This document shows, piece by piece, positions 43,925 to 52,142 of a stretch of DNA of 64,000 nt. The DNA is from Paenibacillus sp. 19GGS1-52 (GTDB lineage: Bacteria > Bacillota > Bacilli > Paenibacillales > Paenibacillaceae): assembly GCF_022369515.1 (NCBI RefSeq), contig NZ_CP059724.1:6634001-6698000 (forward strand), read 5' to 3'. The notes under the pieces are model-generated. The model was not told the origin of the DNA. It ran no database searches and saw nothing but the letters and a program-made list of their open reading frames with translations. The position numbers and the translations under genes were made by a program. How positions within the stretch are numbered: position 1 is the stretch's first letter; each line of letters starts with the position of its first letter.

Positions 43925-46168
43925 TTATTTCAGTACCTTTAAAGCCCGAACGCTATTAAGCACCGCCAGTATTGTTACACCCACATCCGAGAAGACGGCC
44001 TCCCACATGGTGGCAATTCCAAACGCACCCAGAACTAGAAAGACAACTTTAACCCCTAGTGCAAATATAATATTCTGCCAGACGATGGCACGTGTACGCT
44101 TGGCAATCCCAATCGCAACAGCTATCTTAGACGGCTCATCGGTCATAATTACAATGTCCGCTGCCTCAATAGCAGCATCTGACCCCAGTCCACCCATGGC
44201 AATCCCGATGTCAGCTCTCGCCAGTACAGGGGTATCATTAATGCCGTCTCCTACAAAAACAATCTTTTCCTTAGCTGATTTCTGTCCGTCCAGTCTTTCG
44301 ATGGCCTCCACTTTATGCTGTGGCAGAAGCTCTGCATGAACTTCATCTACCCCCAGCTGCTTCCCTACCGCTTCCGCCACCGACGCTGCGTCCCCTGTCA
44401 GCATGACCGTTCTGCGAATACCCAGCGCTTTAAGTGCCTGAATGGCCCGGAGTGAATCGTCCTTCACCTCATCGGCGATCACCAGATAACCTCCGTACTG
44501 CTTATCAATGGCTATATGAACCACCGTTCCACTCTGCTCCGGCACTTTATAGGAGATACCCTCCCGTTCCATCAGCCGTGCATTCCCAGCGAGTACAGCT
44601 TTACCTTCCACCGTAACCGCAATCCCATGACCAGAAATTTCGTTATAGTCCAAAATTCCTTCTTTAGCAATATTCTCACCGTAAGCCGCACGAATCGACT
44701 CGGCAATCGGATGATTGGAATGGCTCTCCGCATAGGCGGCAACCCGCAGCAGTTCGCTCTCTGACTTACCTTCTACTGGATAAATACCCGTTACATTAAA
44801 CTGACCTTTAGTCAGCGTCCCCGTCTTATCGAAGACTACAACTTTCACATCATTCAACGCCTCCAGAAAGTTGCTTCCTTTGATGAGAATGCCGCTCTTG
44901 GAAGCAGCGCCGATGCCTCCGAAGAACCCGAGCGGGATCGAAACCACCAGTGCACAAGGACAGGAGATCACGAGAAATACCAGTGCACGGTAAATCCAAT
45001 CCGTGAACGTAGCCCCACTAATAAATAGTGGCGGAAGCGTAGCTAGTAGCAAAGCTGTGATGACTACCACAGGCGTGTAGGCCCGTGCGAACTTGGTAAT
45101 GAAGTTCTCTGTCTTCGCTTTATTGCTGGAAGCGTTCTGTACCAGCTCCAATATTTTGGAGACGGCCGATTGGCCAAAAGTTTGAGTGACTTCCATGGTG
45201 ATCACACCGTTGCGGTTGATGAATCCGCTTAATACTGCACTGCCTGGTCCCGCCGAACGCGGCACGGATTCACCAGTAAGCGCCGAAGTATCCATCATGG
45301 CACTGCCCTGCAGAATGGTTCCGTCAAGCGGCACCTTCTCACCAGGTTTAACAACGATAATATCTCCGATGCTTACGTCCTCCGGTGAGACCCGCTTCAA
45401 TTCTTCCCCAATCTTAAGAAAGGCAAATTCAGGGCGGATATCCATCAGTGCCGTGATTGATCTGCGAGATTTGTTAACCGCCAGTCCCTGGAACAGCTCT
45501 CCTATCTGGTAAAAGAGCATCACGGCAACACCTTCAGGATATTCACCAATCGCAAAAGCACCGATAGTCGCTACCGCCATCAGGAAATTCTCATCAAACA
45601 CCTGACCCCGAATGATATTCCGAGCGGCCCGCCAGACTACTTCACCGCCTACAATAAGGTAAGCGGCCAGAAAGATCAGTAGCTCTAGTAATCCGCTAAC
45701 CTGCAATAGCATTCCGGCAGCAGCCAGAATACCTCCGCCCCCCAGTCGCAGCAGGATGCGGCGGGTGTTTCCTTCCCCATGCTCATGACTGTGACCGTGA
45801 GCATCGGAATCAGTATCTGAGTGCTCATGAGTATGACTGTGTCCACCAGCCTCAGGTTGTCCATGTTCATGTCCCTCTACGTGTCCGTGATTGCCGTTAA
45901 GTGACGAATTCTGCTTACCCTTAGCTATAATTTCCTGCAGCTTTACATTGGGTTCCAGTGCCTTAACCGTTCTCTCTGCCTCCAACAAGGCTGATTCCAT
46001 ATACGCTTCTTCTGTCTCCATCGTTAACGTCTTCATGGCGAAATTAACAGAACAAGCGGACACTCCCTCAATCTTTTTCACTTTGTCTTCAATCTTCATG
46101 GCACAGTTGGCACAATGCAGACCTTCTAGTGTCCATTGACGCTTCACACTGCCTTGGATCATATTCAA
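43925..46168 (-). CDS. cadA: Zinc/cadmium/lead-transporting P1B-type ATPase
   Basis: A 747-residue heavy-metal exporter. The N-terminal HMA domain has the variant metal site GLHCANCAMKIE (16-27). A His-rich linker of about 40 residues follows (HGHVEGHEHGQ... HSHTHEHS). The core has the TGES-type TALTGESVPRS, the membrane CPC site VISCPCALVVSIPL, the phosphorylated DKTGTLTKG, and GDGINDTPVLARADIGIAMG. CPC with this His-rich linker fits Zn/Cd/Pb specificity. TTG at 46166-46168 follows GGAGGAG by 9 bases; an ATG two codons later is the alternative. An ArsR-type operator and a strong promoter lie upstream. Confidence 0.9.
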   Translation of the reverse strand: MNMIQGSVKRQWTLEGLHCANCAMKIEDKVKKIEGVSACSVNFAMKTLTMETEEAYMESALLEAERTVKALEPNVKLQEIIAKGKQNSSLNGNHGHVEGHEHGQPEAGGHSHTHEHSDTDSDAHGHSHEHGEGNTRRILLRLGGGGILAAAGMLLQVSGLLELLIFLAAYLIVGGEVVWRAARNIIRGQVFDENFLMAVATIGAFAIGEYPEGVAVMLFYQIGELFQGLAVNKSRRSITALMDIRPEFAFLKIGEELKRVSPEDVSIGDIIVVKPGEKVPLDGTILQGSAMMDTSALTGESVPRSAGPGSAVLSGFINRNGVITMEVTQTFGQSAVSKILELVQNASSNKAKTENFITKFARAYTPVVVITALLLATLPPLFISGATFTDWIYRALVFLVISCPCALVVSIPLGFFGGIGAASKSGILIKGSNFLEALNDVKVVVFDKTGTLTKGQFNVTGIYPVEGKSESELLRVAAYAESHSNHPIAESIRAAYGENIAKEGILDYNEISGHGIAVTVEGKAVLAGNARLMEREGISYKVPEQSGTVVHIAIDKQYGGYLVIADEVKDDSLRAIQALKALGIRRTVMLTGDAASVAEAVGKQLGVDEVHAELLPQHKVEAIERLDGQKSAKEKIVFVGDGINDTPVLARADIGIAMGGLGSDAAIEAADIVIMTDEPSKIAVAIGIAKRTRAIVWQNIIFALGVKVVFLVLGAFGIATMWEAVFSDVGVTILAVLNSVRALKVLK

Positions 46169-46194
46169 ATGACTCAGCTCCTCCGGCTAATCTA

Positions 46195-46216
46195 TATATG
46201 AGCACTTATTCATATG
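46195..46216. promoter_or_regulatory. ArsR/SmtB-type operator before cadA
   Basis: TATATGAGCACTTATTCATA (extended by TG) is an imperfect dyad of the ATATGA...TCATAT form bound by zinc- and cadmium-sensing ArsR/SmtB repressors. It lies just downstream of the cadA promoter. Confidence 0.8.
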
Positions 46217-46230
46217 TTATCTTTAACCAT

Positions 46231-46260
46231 ATTATATTCCCTTAAGTTTCGGAGTGTCAA
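46231..46260 (-). promoter_or_regulatory. Sigma-A promoter of cadA
   Basis: The minus strand has TTGACA (46255-46260), 18 bases, then TATAAT (46231-46236), both perfect hexamers. The ArsR-type operator follows 15 bases downstream. Confidence 0.88.
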
Positions 46261-46450
46261 TGCATTGTTAAGTGAACTGCCACCTTTTTCCGCTGCAGTG
46301 CCTTCTGCCCGCATGGAATTCTGTATTTCATACAACAATATAGCTATAAGCAATTATTAAACAAACATACCGTTATAAAACCATCCCCAGTGGTGAAGTA
46401 CTGATTATGATGTAGAACCCTCGAGCTACAAATTTCTTTGCTCTGGTGTC

Positions 46451-46479
46451 TTGATATTTCACTTCATGCTAGTTATTAT
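46451..46479 (+). promoter_or_regulatory. Sigma-A promoter of the CDF transporter gene
   Basis: TTGATA at 46451-46456 and TATTAT at 46474-46479 are 17 bases apart. The ArsR-type operator starts 5 bases after the -10 element. The stretch between the two divergent promoters (46261-46450) shows nothing else. Confidence 0.85.
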
Positions 46480-46483
46480 TAAC

Positions 46484-46505
46484 ATATGATCACTTATTCA
46501 TATAT
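46484..46505. promoter_or_regulatory. ArsR/SmtB-type operator before the CDF gene
   Basis: ATATGATCACTTATTCATAT (plus AT) shares the core ATGA.CACTTATTCATAT with the operator before cadA, in the same orientation on the plus strand. It covers the expected transcription start. Confidence 0.8.
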
Positions 46506-46524
46506 AAAAAGAGGGGTACATATT

Positions 46525-47502
46525 ATGAACAATCATCAGCATAATCAAGCGAGCCAATCGCAAGCCCAGCCGCACAATGAACATGATCATAATCACGATC
46601 ATCATGGTCATAGCCATTCTGGTCACTCCCATGCGCCCAACAATAAAAAGGGCTTACTTATCGCTTTACTTATCACCGGCGGCATTATGTTTCTCGAATT
46701 TTTCGGAGGTCTATTTACCAATAGTTTGGCCCTACTCTCTGATTCTGGTCATATGCTCAGTGATACTGCTTCGCTTGCGCTCAGTCTTGTTGCGATGATA
46801 TTCGCAGTAAAGCCGCCTTCCCTGAAGAATTCCTACGGATTTTATAGATTTGAGGTTATGGCCGCATTATTTAACGGTGTCACTTTGTTTGTTATTGCCG
46901 GATTTATTATGTGGGAGGCTTTTCATCGTTTCTTTGCACCACCTACAGTTGCCAGCGGCTCCATGATGATCATCGCTTCAGTTGGACTGCTTGCCAACCT
47001 CGTCAGCGCCTGGATGTTAATGCGAAAAAGTGATGTAAAAGAGAACCTTAATATACGCAGCGCCTATCTGCATATTTTGAGTGATGCCTTAGGTTCGGTT
47101 GGCGCTATTATTGCCGGACTGATCATGAGTCTATTCTCTTGGTATGCTGCGGATCCGCTCATTAGTGTTTTGGTCGCGCTGCTTATCTTAAAGGGAGCTT
47201 GGGGAGTCATTAAACAGGCTTTTCATATCCTCATGGAAGGAACTCCGAGTGCTGTTAATACCGATCAAGTCAAAGATACGTTAATGCACATTGATGGCGT
47301 GATCGATGTTCATGATTTGCATATCTGGACCATCACTTCAGGACTCGATTCTCTTAGCTGCCACCTGCTTATTAAAGACGACATGGACCCTCAGACCGTC
47401 CTGCAGCAGGCCGTTACGCTTATGGAGGAAAAGTTCAATATTCAGCATTCCACCATACAAGTTGAGAATTCCCAATTACAGCATAGGGATCTAAAAGTCT
47501 AA
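46525..47502 (+). CDS. czcD: CDF-family zinc/cadmium efflux transporter
   Basis: A 325-residue protein of the CzcD/ZitB group. A His-rich N-terminus (HNEHDHNHDHHGHSHSGHSH) precedes six TM helices. Metal-site residues are in SLALLSDSGHMLSDTASLAL (H and D of TM2) and LHILSDALGSVGAI (TM5). The cytosolic C-terminal domain (about 240-320) has VHDLHIWTITSGLDSLSCHL. It exchanges cytosolic Zn2+/Cd2+ for protons. I chose ATG 46525 behind GAGGGG; an ATG 39 bases upstream lies inside the operator region. It is divergent from cadA. Confidence 0.9.
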   Translation: MNNHQHNQASQSQAQPHNEHDHNHDHHGHSHSGHSHAPNNKKGLLIALLITGGIMFLEFFGGLFTNSLALLSDSGHMLSDTASLALSLVAMIFAVKPPSLKNSYGFYRFEVMAALFNGVTLFVIAGFIMWEAFHRFFAPPTVASGSMMIIASVGLLANLVSAWMLMRKSDVKENLNIRSAYLHILSDALGSVGAIIAGLIMSLFSWYAADPLISVLVALLILKGAWGVIKQAFHILMEGTPSAVNTDQVKDTLMHIDGVIDVHDLHIWTITSGLDSLSCHLLIKDDMDPQTVLQQAVTLMEEKFNIQHSTIQVENSQLQHRDLKV

Positions 47503-47584
47503 ATCAACCGCTTTACTGTTAGAATCTATTAATTTGGGCATACTGGTAGAAAGAATGCTATTTAAGAGAGGAAGGATCTACAGT

Positions 47585-48346
47585 ATGTCGAAGCCCCGCC
47601 ATAAAAGTTCTTTTTCACAGAAACGCCCTGTATTAACCGTTGTTATCATTGAGCTGCTGCTGCTCTTGGCCGTAGCTGCCGCCGGAACTTACGCTACACT
47701 GCAAGAATTAAGCTACACTGCACCCGTATTGATCTCTTTTATACCCATTGCGCTCGTGTTAATTGTCTACTTTACCGTCAAGCAGAAATGGAGCTATTTC
47801 GGCTTCAAATCACTTGGCAGCATTCCTGCAGGCAACTGGATCTATTATGCCCCACTAATTCTCGTTCTGATCACTATTTCGCTTAAGGGCTTCCGCACGA
47901 TCAGCGTGTCTGAGGTGCTGTTCTTTATCTTTTTCACACTGCTCGTCGGGTTTGTGGAGGAAAGTATCTATCGGGGATTAATTCTGAAGACCTTGTTGGC
48001 AAAAGGGGTCAAACCCGCGGTTGTGACTTCTACTATTCTATTCTCGGTCACACATGTGCTGAATGCGATGTCCGGTCAGGATACCGCTCAGACAATTCTT
48101 CAAGTCGTATATGCCCTGCTGCTTGGTGCTGTGTTAGCGCTGCTGATGGTGAAGAACGATAATATCGTCCCGTTGATTCTCTTCCACTTCGCACATAACC
48201 TGATTCAATTTGTAGGAAATGACAACTCTAGCGCCTTCATCGGATACGATCTGTTTATATTGGGTGTGCTGGCCGTGCAAACCGTTTGGTTGGCCATGTC
48301 CTTCAAGAAACCATACGTGTCCTCCCACATAGATCAAGCTAGTTAA
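47585..48346 (+). CDS. CPBP-family intramembrane metalloprotease
   Basis: A 253-residue membrane protein with about seven TM helices. The three CPBP (Rce1/Abi) motifs are present: VEESIYRG (EExxxR), FSVTHVLNA (FxxxH) and HFAHNLIQF (HxxxN), all around the membrane active site. Members cleave near the C-terminus of prenylated or peptide substrates, or act in bacteriocin immunity; the target here is unknown. I chose ATG 47585 behind AGAGGAAGGA. It follows czcD by 82 bases on the same strand. Confidence 0.88.
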   Translation: MSKPRHKSSFSQKRPVLTVVIIELLLLLAVAAAGTYATLQELSYTAPVLISFIPIALVLIVYFTVKQKWSYFGFKSLGSIPAGNWIYYAPLILVLITISLKGFRTISVSEVLFFIFFTLLVGFVEESIYRGLILKTLLAKGVKPAVVTSTILFSVTHVLNAMSGQDTAQTILQVVYALLLGAVLALLMVKNDNIVPLILFHFAHNLIQFVGNDNSSAFIGYDLFILGVLAVQTVWLAMSFKKPYVSSHIDQAS

Positions 48347-48460
48347 TACCAAAGGATAGGAACACAGGACATCAAAAAAAACTTTTTTTAGACTTGAACC
48401 TTACGTAGCGTAATGAACTATAGTTAATTTACCGGTAAAAAGTTAACGCAAAAGAAGGAA

Positions 48461-48939
48461 ATGATTATGAAACGACAGTGAAAAGTTGGGGAGCTTGCGA
48501 AGATAACAGGTTTAACAGTAAGAACTTTGCGATATTTTGATCAGATTGGATTATTTTCTCCTAGAAGTGTCCATTCAAATAACACGATTAAAAGAAGACA
48601 TTCTTGTTCAACAAAATCTTTTAAATGAGTTGGAGAATGTATCCGTATTATTCCGAAACGAATCAAGCAAAATACTTCAAGAAGAGCAGTTAGACCAAAT
48701 GAAAAAGCAGTATGAAAGTACCGATGTAGAAACCCTGAATAAAGCAGAGCAAAAGTTCAAATCGGCTCTATGAGAAGATACGCAACTACATGCAACAAGG
48801 TATTCCCGCAACAAACAAAGAAGTTCAAAGTTTAGCTAAGCAATGGCAAAATCTTGTGGAAATGTTTGCTCCAAAAAATGATCCTGAATTTATGAAATCA
48901 GCAGAAAAATTCCACATTGAGAGGGTGAACTTTTTTTGA
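48461..48939 (+). pseudogene. Broken MerR-family regulator, TipA-like
   Basis: The start ATGATTATGAAACGACAG is followed by an in-frame TGA. After it the same frame gives KVGELAKITGLTVRTLRYFD then QIGLFSP, a MerR DNA-binding domain. A second frame (around 48567-48770) gives ITRLKEDILVQQNLLNELEN and a third (to TGA 48937-48939) gives NYMQQGIPATNKEVQSLAKQ, a TipAS-like effector tail. About 60-70 residues between helix-turn-helix and coiled coil are missing. A hairpin GAGGGTGAAC/GTTCATCCTC with T run overlaps the end. AT content is higher than around it. Three disruptions make expression of an intact protein unlikely. Confidence 0.85.
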
Positions 48940-49001
48940 GTTCATCCTCTTTTTAATTGTAAGCTATCTTCAATCAAGGAGATCTGCCAGATGACATCAA
49001 C

Positions 49002-49457
49002 CTAGATTGGTTTTACAGCTACACATATTTCGCAAAAATCGTTGTGAATCATATCAGTAGTGTATCTTTCAAAAATCGGTTTGTTGTCAATTTGATATCT
49101 ACTCTTTTGTAAATACGAAAAAATTTCGGGCCACGCTTTTTGGATATCCTTCGCAGTATGTTTAACTTTGTAAATAACATATTCACCAGCAGAAAGTTGA
49201 CTTTCACAAATTGAATTATCCATTTGATAATCGTTTGAAATGACAATACAAGCATCATATCGACAGTTTTTAGGAAGTGTCGTTTCTGGGTTGTCTTGCG
49301 AAATTCCGAGTATTATTGCAGATTCATCTAGTAGATTTTTTTCCTCAGCCCATTTTTTCAACTTTTCCATCGCTTGAATGTTTCCAGGTCCATATGGACC
49401 CACTTGTCGCACATAGGCGATACGATATTTTGGAAGAGATTCGACTTTAATTTCCAT
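49002..49457 (-). CDS. GyrI-like small-molecule-binding protein
   Basis: A 151-residue protein of the GyrI/SbmC/Rob effector fold without DNA-binding domain. It opens with VESLPKYRIAYVRQVGPYGP, has LDESAIILGISQDNPETTLP and RYDACIVIS, and ends YTTDMIHNDFCEICVAVKPI; these are the two symmetric halves of the fold. Stand-alone members bind or hydrolyse xenobiotic lipophiles or act as antirepressors. The gene is AT-rich compared with its surroundings and lies beside the broken MerR gene, so the two may have arrived together. ATG follows GAAGAT. Confidence 0.82.
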   Translation of the reverse strand: MEIKVESLPKYRIAYVRQVGPYGPGNIQAMEKLKKWAEEKNLLDESAIILGISQDNPETTLPKNCRYDACIVISNDYQMDNSICESQLSAGEYVIYKVKHTAKDIQKAWPEIFSYLQKSRYQIDNKPIFERYTTDMIHNDFCEICVAVKPI

Positions 49458-49713
49458 ATCTTCTTTTTTCCTTTCTGTATTATATTTAATACATTTCGAA
49501 TACTATCATGATATAAAAATATATTCATTTGATTTATCGTTCAACCCATGCCGTTCCCTTTGCGCCGGAGCGTTCTTCACTATTGTCCCAAGTTCTGCTC
49601 AGTTTCCTTGGCCTTTGTCAATATGCCCGAGACTCAGCAGGAGATACCTGCCTCTGGGCATGCAAAACAAATAAGGGTAAGCTTGGCTTACCCAAAAACA
49701 TATAAATCAAGAA

Positions 49714-50114
49714 GAAACGGCTTCGCCATCCTATACTGACGACAGACGTTTCTCGTAAAAATATAAGGATAAATGGGCCCTTACTTTTATGATAAAGGGA
49801 ATTTCTCCCTCTAAATTCGTTAAAAACCTCACTTTTTAGGAATTAGAGGGAATAACTCCCTCTAATTCTTAAAAAGTTACTCATTTAAGCCCATATGGAT
49901 AAATTTAAAGGGGTAATTTCCCTCTAATCTCTAAAATAACCTGAATATAGCATAATTAGGAGGAGAAATTCCCTCTATTTCGATGTGTTGACCTCTGTCA
50001 TATCCGTTGAAAGTGGCTCTACTACGCGTTTTAACTATTTAGGTTAGGGTCAAGCACTGATGATGACTTTAAGTCGATTAGTGATCGTGTGGAAAATATA
50101 AATTCTTATATTCC
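49714..50114 (+). repeat. Two-hairpin intergenic repeat, copy 3, interrupted
   Basis: The left half (49714-49772: GAAACGGCTTCGCCATCC... to AATATAAGGATAA) aligns with copies 1 and 2 through hairpin A and the left arm of hairpin B. The right half (about 50076-50114: GATTAGTGATCGTGTGG... AATTCTTATATTCC) aligns with the remainder. Roughly 300 bp separate the halves. Possible duplicated GATA/GATT sequences flank the break. Confidence 0.7.
49773..50075. repeat. Insert with CCCTCTAAT units inside copy 3
   Basis: The insert holds repeated (A/T)TTCCCTCTAA-like units: near 49803, 49841, 49857, 49917 and 49966, on both strands. Two of them form a near-perfect 21-bp hairpin (49831-49851 with 49857-49877, one mismatch, loop ATAAC). 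No reading frame of note. It may be a small non-coding mobile element or a locally expanded array. The whole stretch 49458-50188 is otherwise gene-free. Confidence 0.55.
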
Positions 50115-50116
50115 GC

Positions 50117-50141
50117 AAAAAAAGAACGCCCCGCGGGCGCT
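50117..50141 (-). terminator. Terminator of the ArsR-family gene
   Basis: On the minus strand AGCGCCC-GCG-GGGCGTT is followed by CTTTTTTTT. It ends transcription 48 bases after the regulator stop codon. Confidence 0.85.
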
Positions 50142-50188
50142 CTCTGTCCTGTCTTATTAGGTTACAGCTAAGTCGGTTTGCTGCTAAG

Positions 50189-50554
50189 CTACTCGTGGCG
50201 GATATGCTCATGCGTCTGCAAAAAGATCTGCTCTACATGCGCATCATTTAACGAGTAATACACGGTCTTCCCTTCTTTGCGGCGCTTCACAATCCGCAGA
50301 TTCCGCAAATAGCGGAGCTGATGAGATACTGCGGATTGACCCATATCCAGGATCGTAGACAAATCGTGTACGCATAACTCTCGTTGGGATAGAGCGTAGA
50401 TGAGCCGCACTCTTGTCGGATCACCCAATGCTTTGAACATCTCAGCCATTTTATCCGTTGTCTCCCGTTCAGGCAGGATCAACGAAATAGATTCTGGTTC
50501 AAGCTCCGAACCCTTGCATGTCTCATCACATTCTTCTAGTGCTGCTGGCTCCAT
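50189..50554 (-). CDS. ArsR/SmtB-family metal-sensing repressor
   Basis: A 121-residue winged-helix repressor. MFKALGDPTRVRLIYALSQR opens the fold, ELCVHDLSTILDMGQSAVSHQLRYL is the metal and DNA helix pair (written here in parts: ELCVHDL, then QSAVSHQLRYLRN), and GKTVYYSLND the wing. Putative metal ligands: an N-terminal C-x3-C (CDETC, about residues 9-13) and C in ELCVHDL for an alpha3N-type site, plus D, H, H and H in NDAHVEQIFLQTHEHIRHE for the alpha5 zinc site. It resembles CadC/ZiaR sensors. The operators at 46195 and 46484 are its likely targets. Confidence 0.88.
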   Translation of the reverse strand: MEPAALEECDETCKGSELEPESISLILPERETTDKMAEMFKALGDPTRVRLIYALSQRELCVHDLSTILDMGQSAVSHQLRYLRNLRIVKRRKEGKTVYYSLNDAHVEQIFLQTHEHIRHE

Positions 50555-50685
50555 GCTCTAAGCCCTCCCCTATAGGCTAATCCGGCTCAACCGGCTGCCA
50601 TAAACATCATGTTCTTTAATTATAGAAAGAACTACTCCGAATGTCCATGGAGAGGGATTATCACTTAAACATAGACCACTACAGC

Positions 50686-51426
50686 TTACACCGCCTTGCG
50701 CCAGAAGGAGAATAGACCTGCCGCCAGAAATACAATCAGACTGCCGAGCACCACGATCATCAAACTATCTAGAGGTAAATTGAAAGCCCCAAATCTGTCT
50801 TGTCCATTAGGCGTCATAGCTAACGCGGGCTGTACCCAGGGATAATAAGGCCCATATGTTGCGGAATTTGCGATTAGGATATTGGGTATCGTAAAGCTCA
50901 CATTCAGTGCCAGCGGCGCGCCAAAGCTGCTCCAGCCTTGAGATACGGCCAGTTGCAAGGCAGCTAGAGGCAGACAGGCAATCCAGCCGCCAAATACGCT
51001 GCGCAGCAGGAGCGACCAGGGTACCGGAGTGGTGGCTTCGCGAATCCAACCCATTCCGAGCAAGCACACGAGAAACAGTAACTGTACCACTCCCAACAAA
51101 ACGATGATCATTACATATTTCGATAAATAGACCTTCGCCCTTGTTACAGGAAGGGAAAGCAGCAGTTTCCACCCTCCATCTTGATGCTCATACCGACAGA
51201 TCAGCGCTGCGAAAATACCCGAGAGTACTGGCAGAAACAGCAAGCCGTGAATCACAGACATGACAGAGAGCAGCAGCTCCCAAGTGACCTCTTCCCCATC
51301 CCGAAAGGATAGCGCACCAGGCAGTATAGCAATTGCCGGACTTAAGATCACAAGCAACCAAATGTACGACTTGGACATCTTCAACCGTTCAGAGGCGCAT
51401 ATTCGCCAAAAGGAACCCATATTCAT
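50686..51426 (-). CDS. ABC-2 type permease, second subunit
   Basis: A 246-residue membrane protein with six predicted TM helices and the pattern of BcrB/SpaE/SpaG-like permeases: a short N-terminal amphipathic segment (MNMGSFWRICASERLKMSKS), then WLLVILSPAIAILPG and RYEHQDGGWKLLLSLPVTRA between TM2 and TM3. The start ATG (51424-51426) overlaps the stop of the preceding permease by 3 bases in the ATGA arrangement. It is the last gene of the five-gene regulator-transporter unit. Confidence 0.85.
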   Translation of the reverse strand: MNMGSFWRICASERLKMSKSYIWLLVILSPAIAILPGALSFRDGEEVTWELLLSVMSVIHGLLFLPVLSGIFAALICRYEHQDGGWKLLLSLPVTRAKVYLSKYVMIIVLLGVVQLLFLVCLLGMGWIREATTPVPWSLLLRSVFGGWIACLPLAALQLAVSQGWSSFGAPLALNVSFTIPNILIANSATYGPYYPWVQPALAMTPNGQDRFGAFNLPLDSLMIVVLGSLIVFLAAGLFSFWRKAV

Positions 51427-52142
51427 TCCACATCCTTTCGTGCGAAGTGTACAATACCCGGCAGCAGCACCAAGAGGCCTAGCAGTAAGCCTGCACTGCT
51501 GTATAGTATATGATGCGGAGTTCCCCAAGCCAGATACGGCCAAGATAAGGGAACCCATTCCGCGAGGAACATGGCAAACAATGAAGTGAGCGATAGCGTC
51601 AGCCCCAGCGCAACCGGAAATGTCTGATTGCGGAAGGATATGGAAAGCCACAGCTGCAGGACAATGACCGGGAGTGCTGCCAGATAAGACAGCAAGCCGA
51701 TCCGAAACACATCTGCGTACGGAATAAGCTCATGCTTAAAGCCCAAGGCCAATCCAAGGCCCACTGCGCCTGCGGAGAGCAGCAGACAAGAGAAAGCTAC
51801 AAGCAATAGACAGAGCAGCAGCTTAGCCATAAATACGGATGTGCGGGAGATGGGCAGGGCCAGAAGCTGCTTCCAAGAGCTCGTCTGATGCTCGATATTT
51901 GCTATTAGTGAGCAGACTAGCGTACCGCCCAAATAGAGAGCTACTGGCACAAAGTCAGACAGATTACTCAGCAGACCGCCCCATAAATCAGCACTATACT
52001 GCTTGGTTAGATAATCATAACGAAGTCCAAAGTTAAGTCCCTGCATAGCGACTAATCCAAGCGGACCGAGAAAGACTAGGAACCATAGTCCCCGGCCGCG
52101 AATCTTCATCCAGTCCGCTGACAGCGCCCGCCAGACCATCAT
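51423..52142 (-). CDS. ABC-2 type permease, first subunit
   Basis: A 239-residue permease with six TM helices. ALSADWMKIRGRGLWFLVFL, then ANIEHQTSSWKQLLALPISR between TM2 and TM3, matches the equivalent loop of its neighbour (EHQ..WK.LL.LP..R), showing the two permeases are paralogues. It overlaps the ATPase gene by 4 bases and the next permease by 4 bases. Two permeases of this size with one ATPase are characteristic of LanFEG/BcrAB-type protection transporters. Confidence 0.85.
   Translation of the reverse strand: MMVWRALSADWMKIRGRGLWFLVFLGPLGLVAMQGLNFGLRYDYLTKQYSADLWGGLLSNLSDFVPVALYLGGTLVCSLIANIEHQTSSWKQLLALPISRTSVFMAKLLLCLLLVAFSCLLLSAGAVGLGLALGFKHELIPYADVFRIGLLSYLAALPVIVLQLWLSISFRNQTFPVALGLTLSLTSLFAMFLAEWVPLSWPYLAWGTPHHILYSSAGLLLGLLVLLPGIVHFARKDVE

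Noticed and set aside
49458-50188. The 730-base gap considered as a place for a missed small gene.
   Set aside because: All frames are short and interrupted; the region is explained by a split repeat, an array of CCCTCTAAT units and a terminator.
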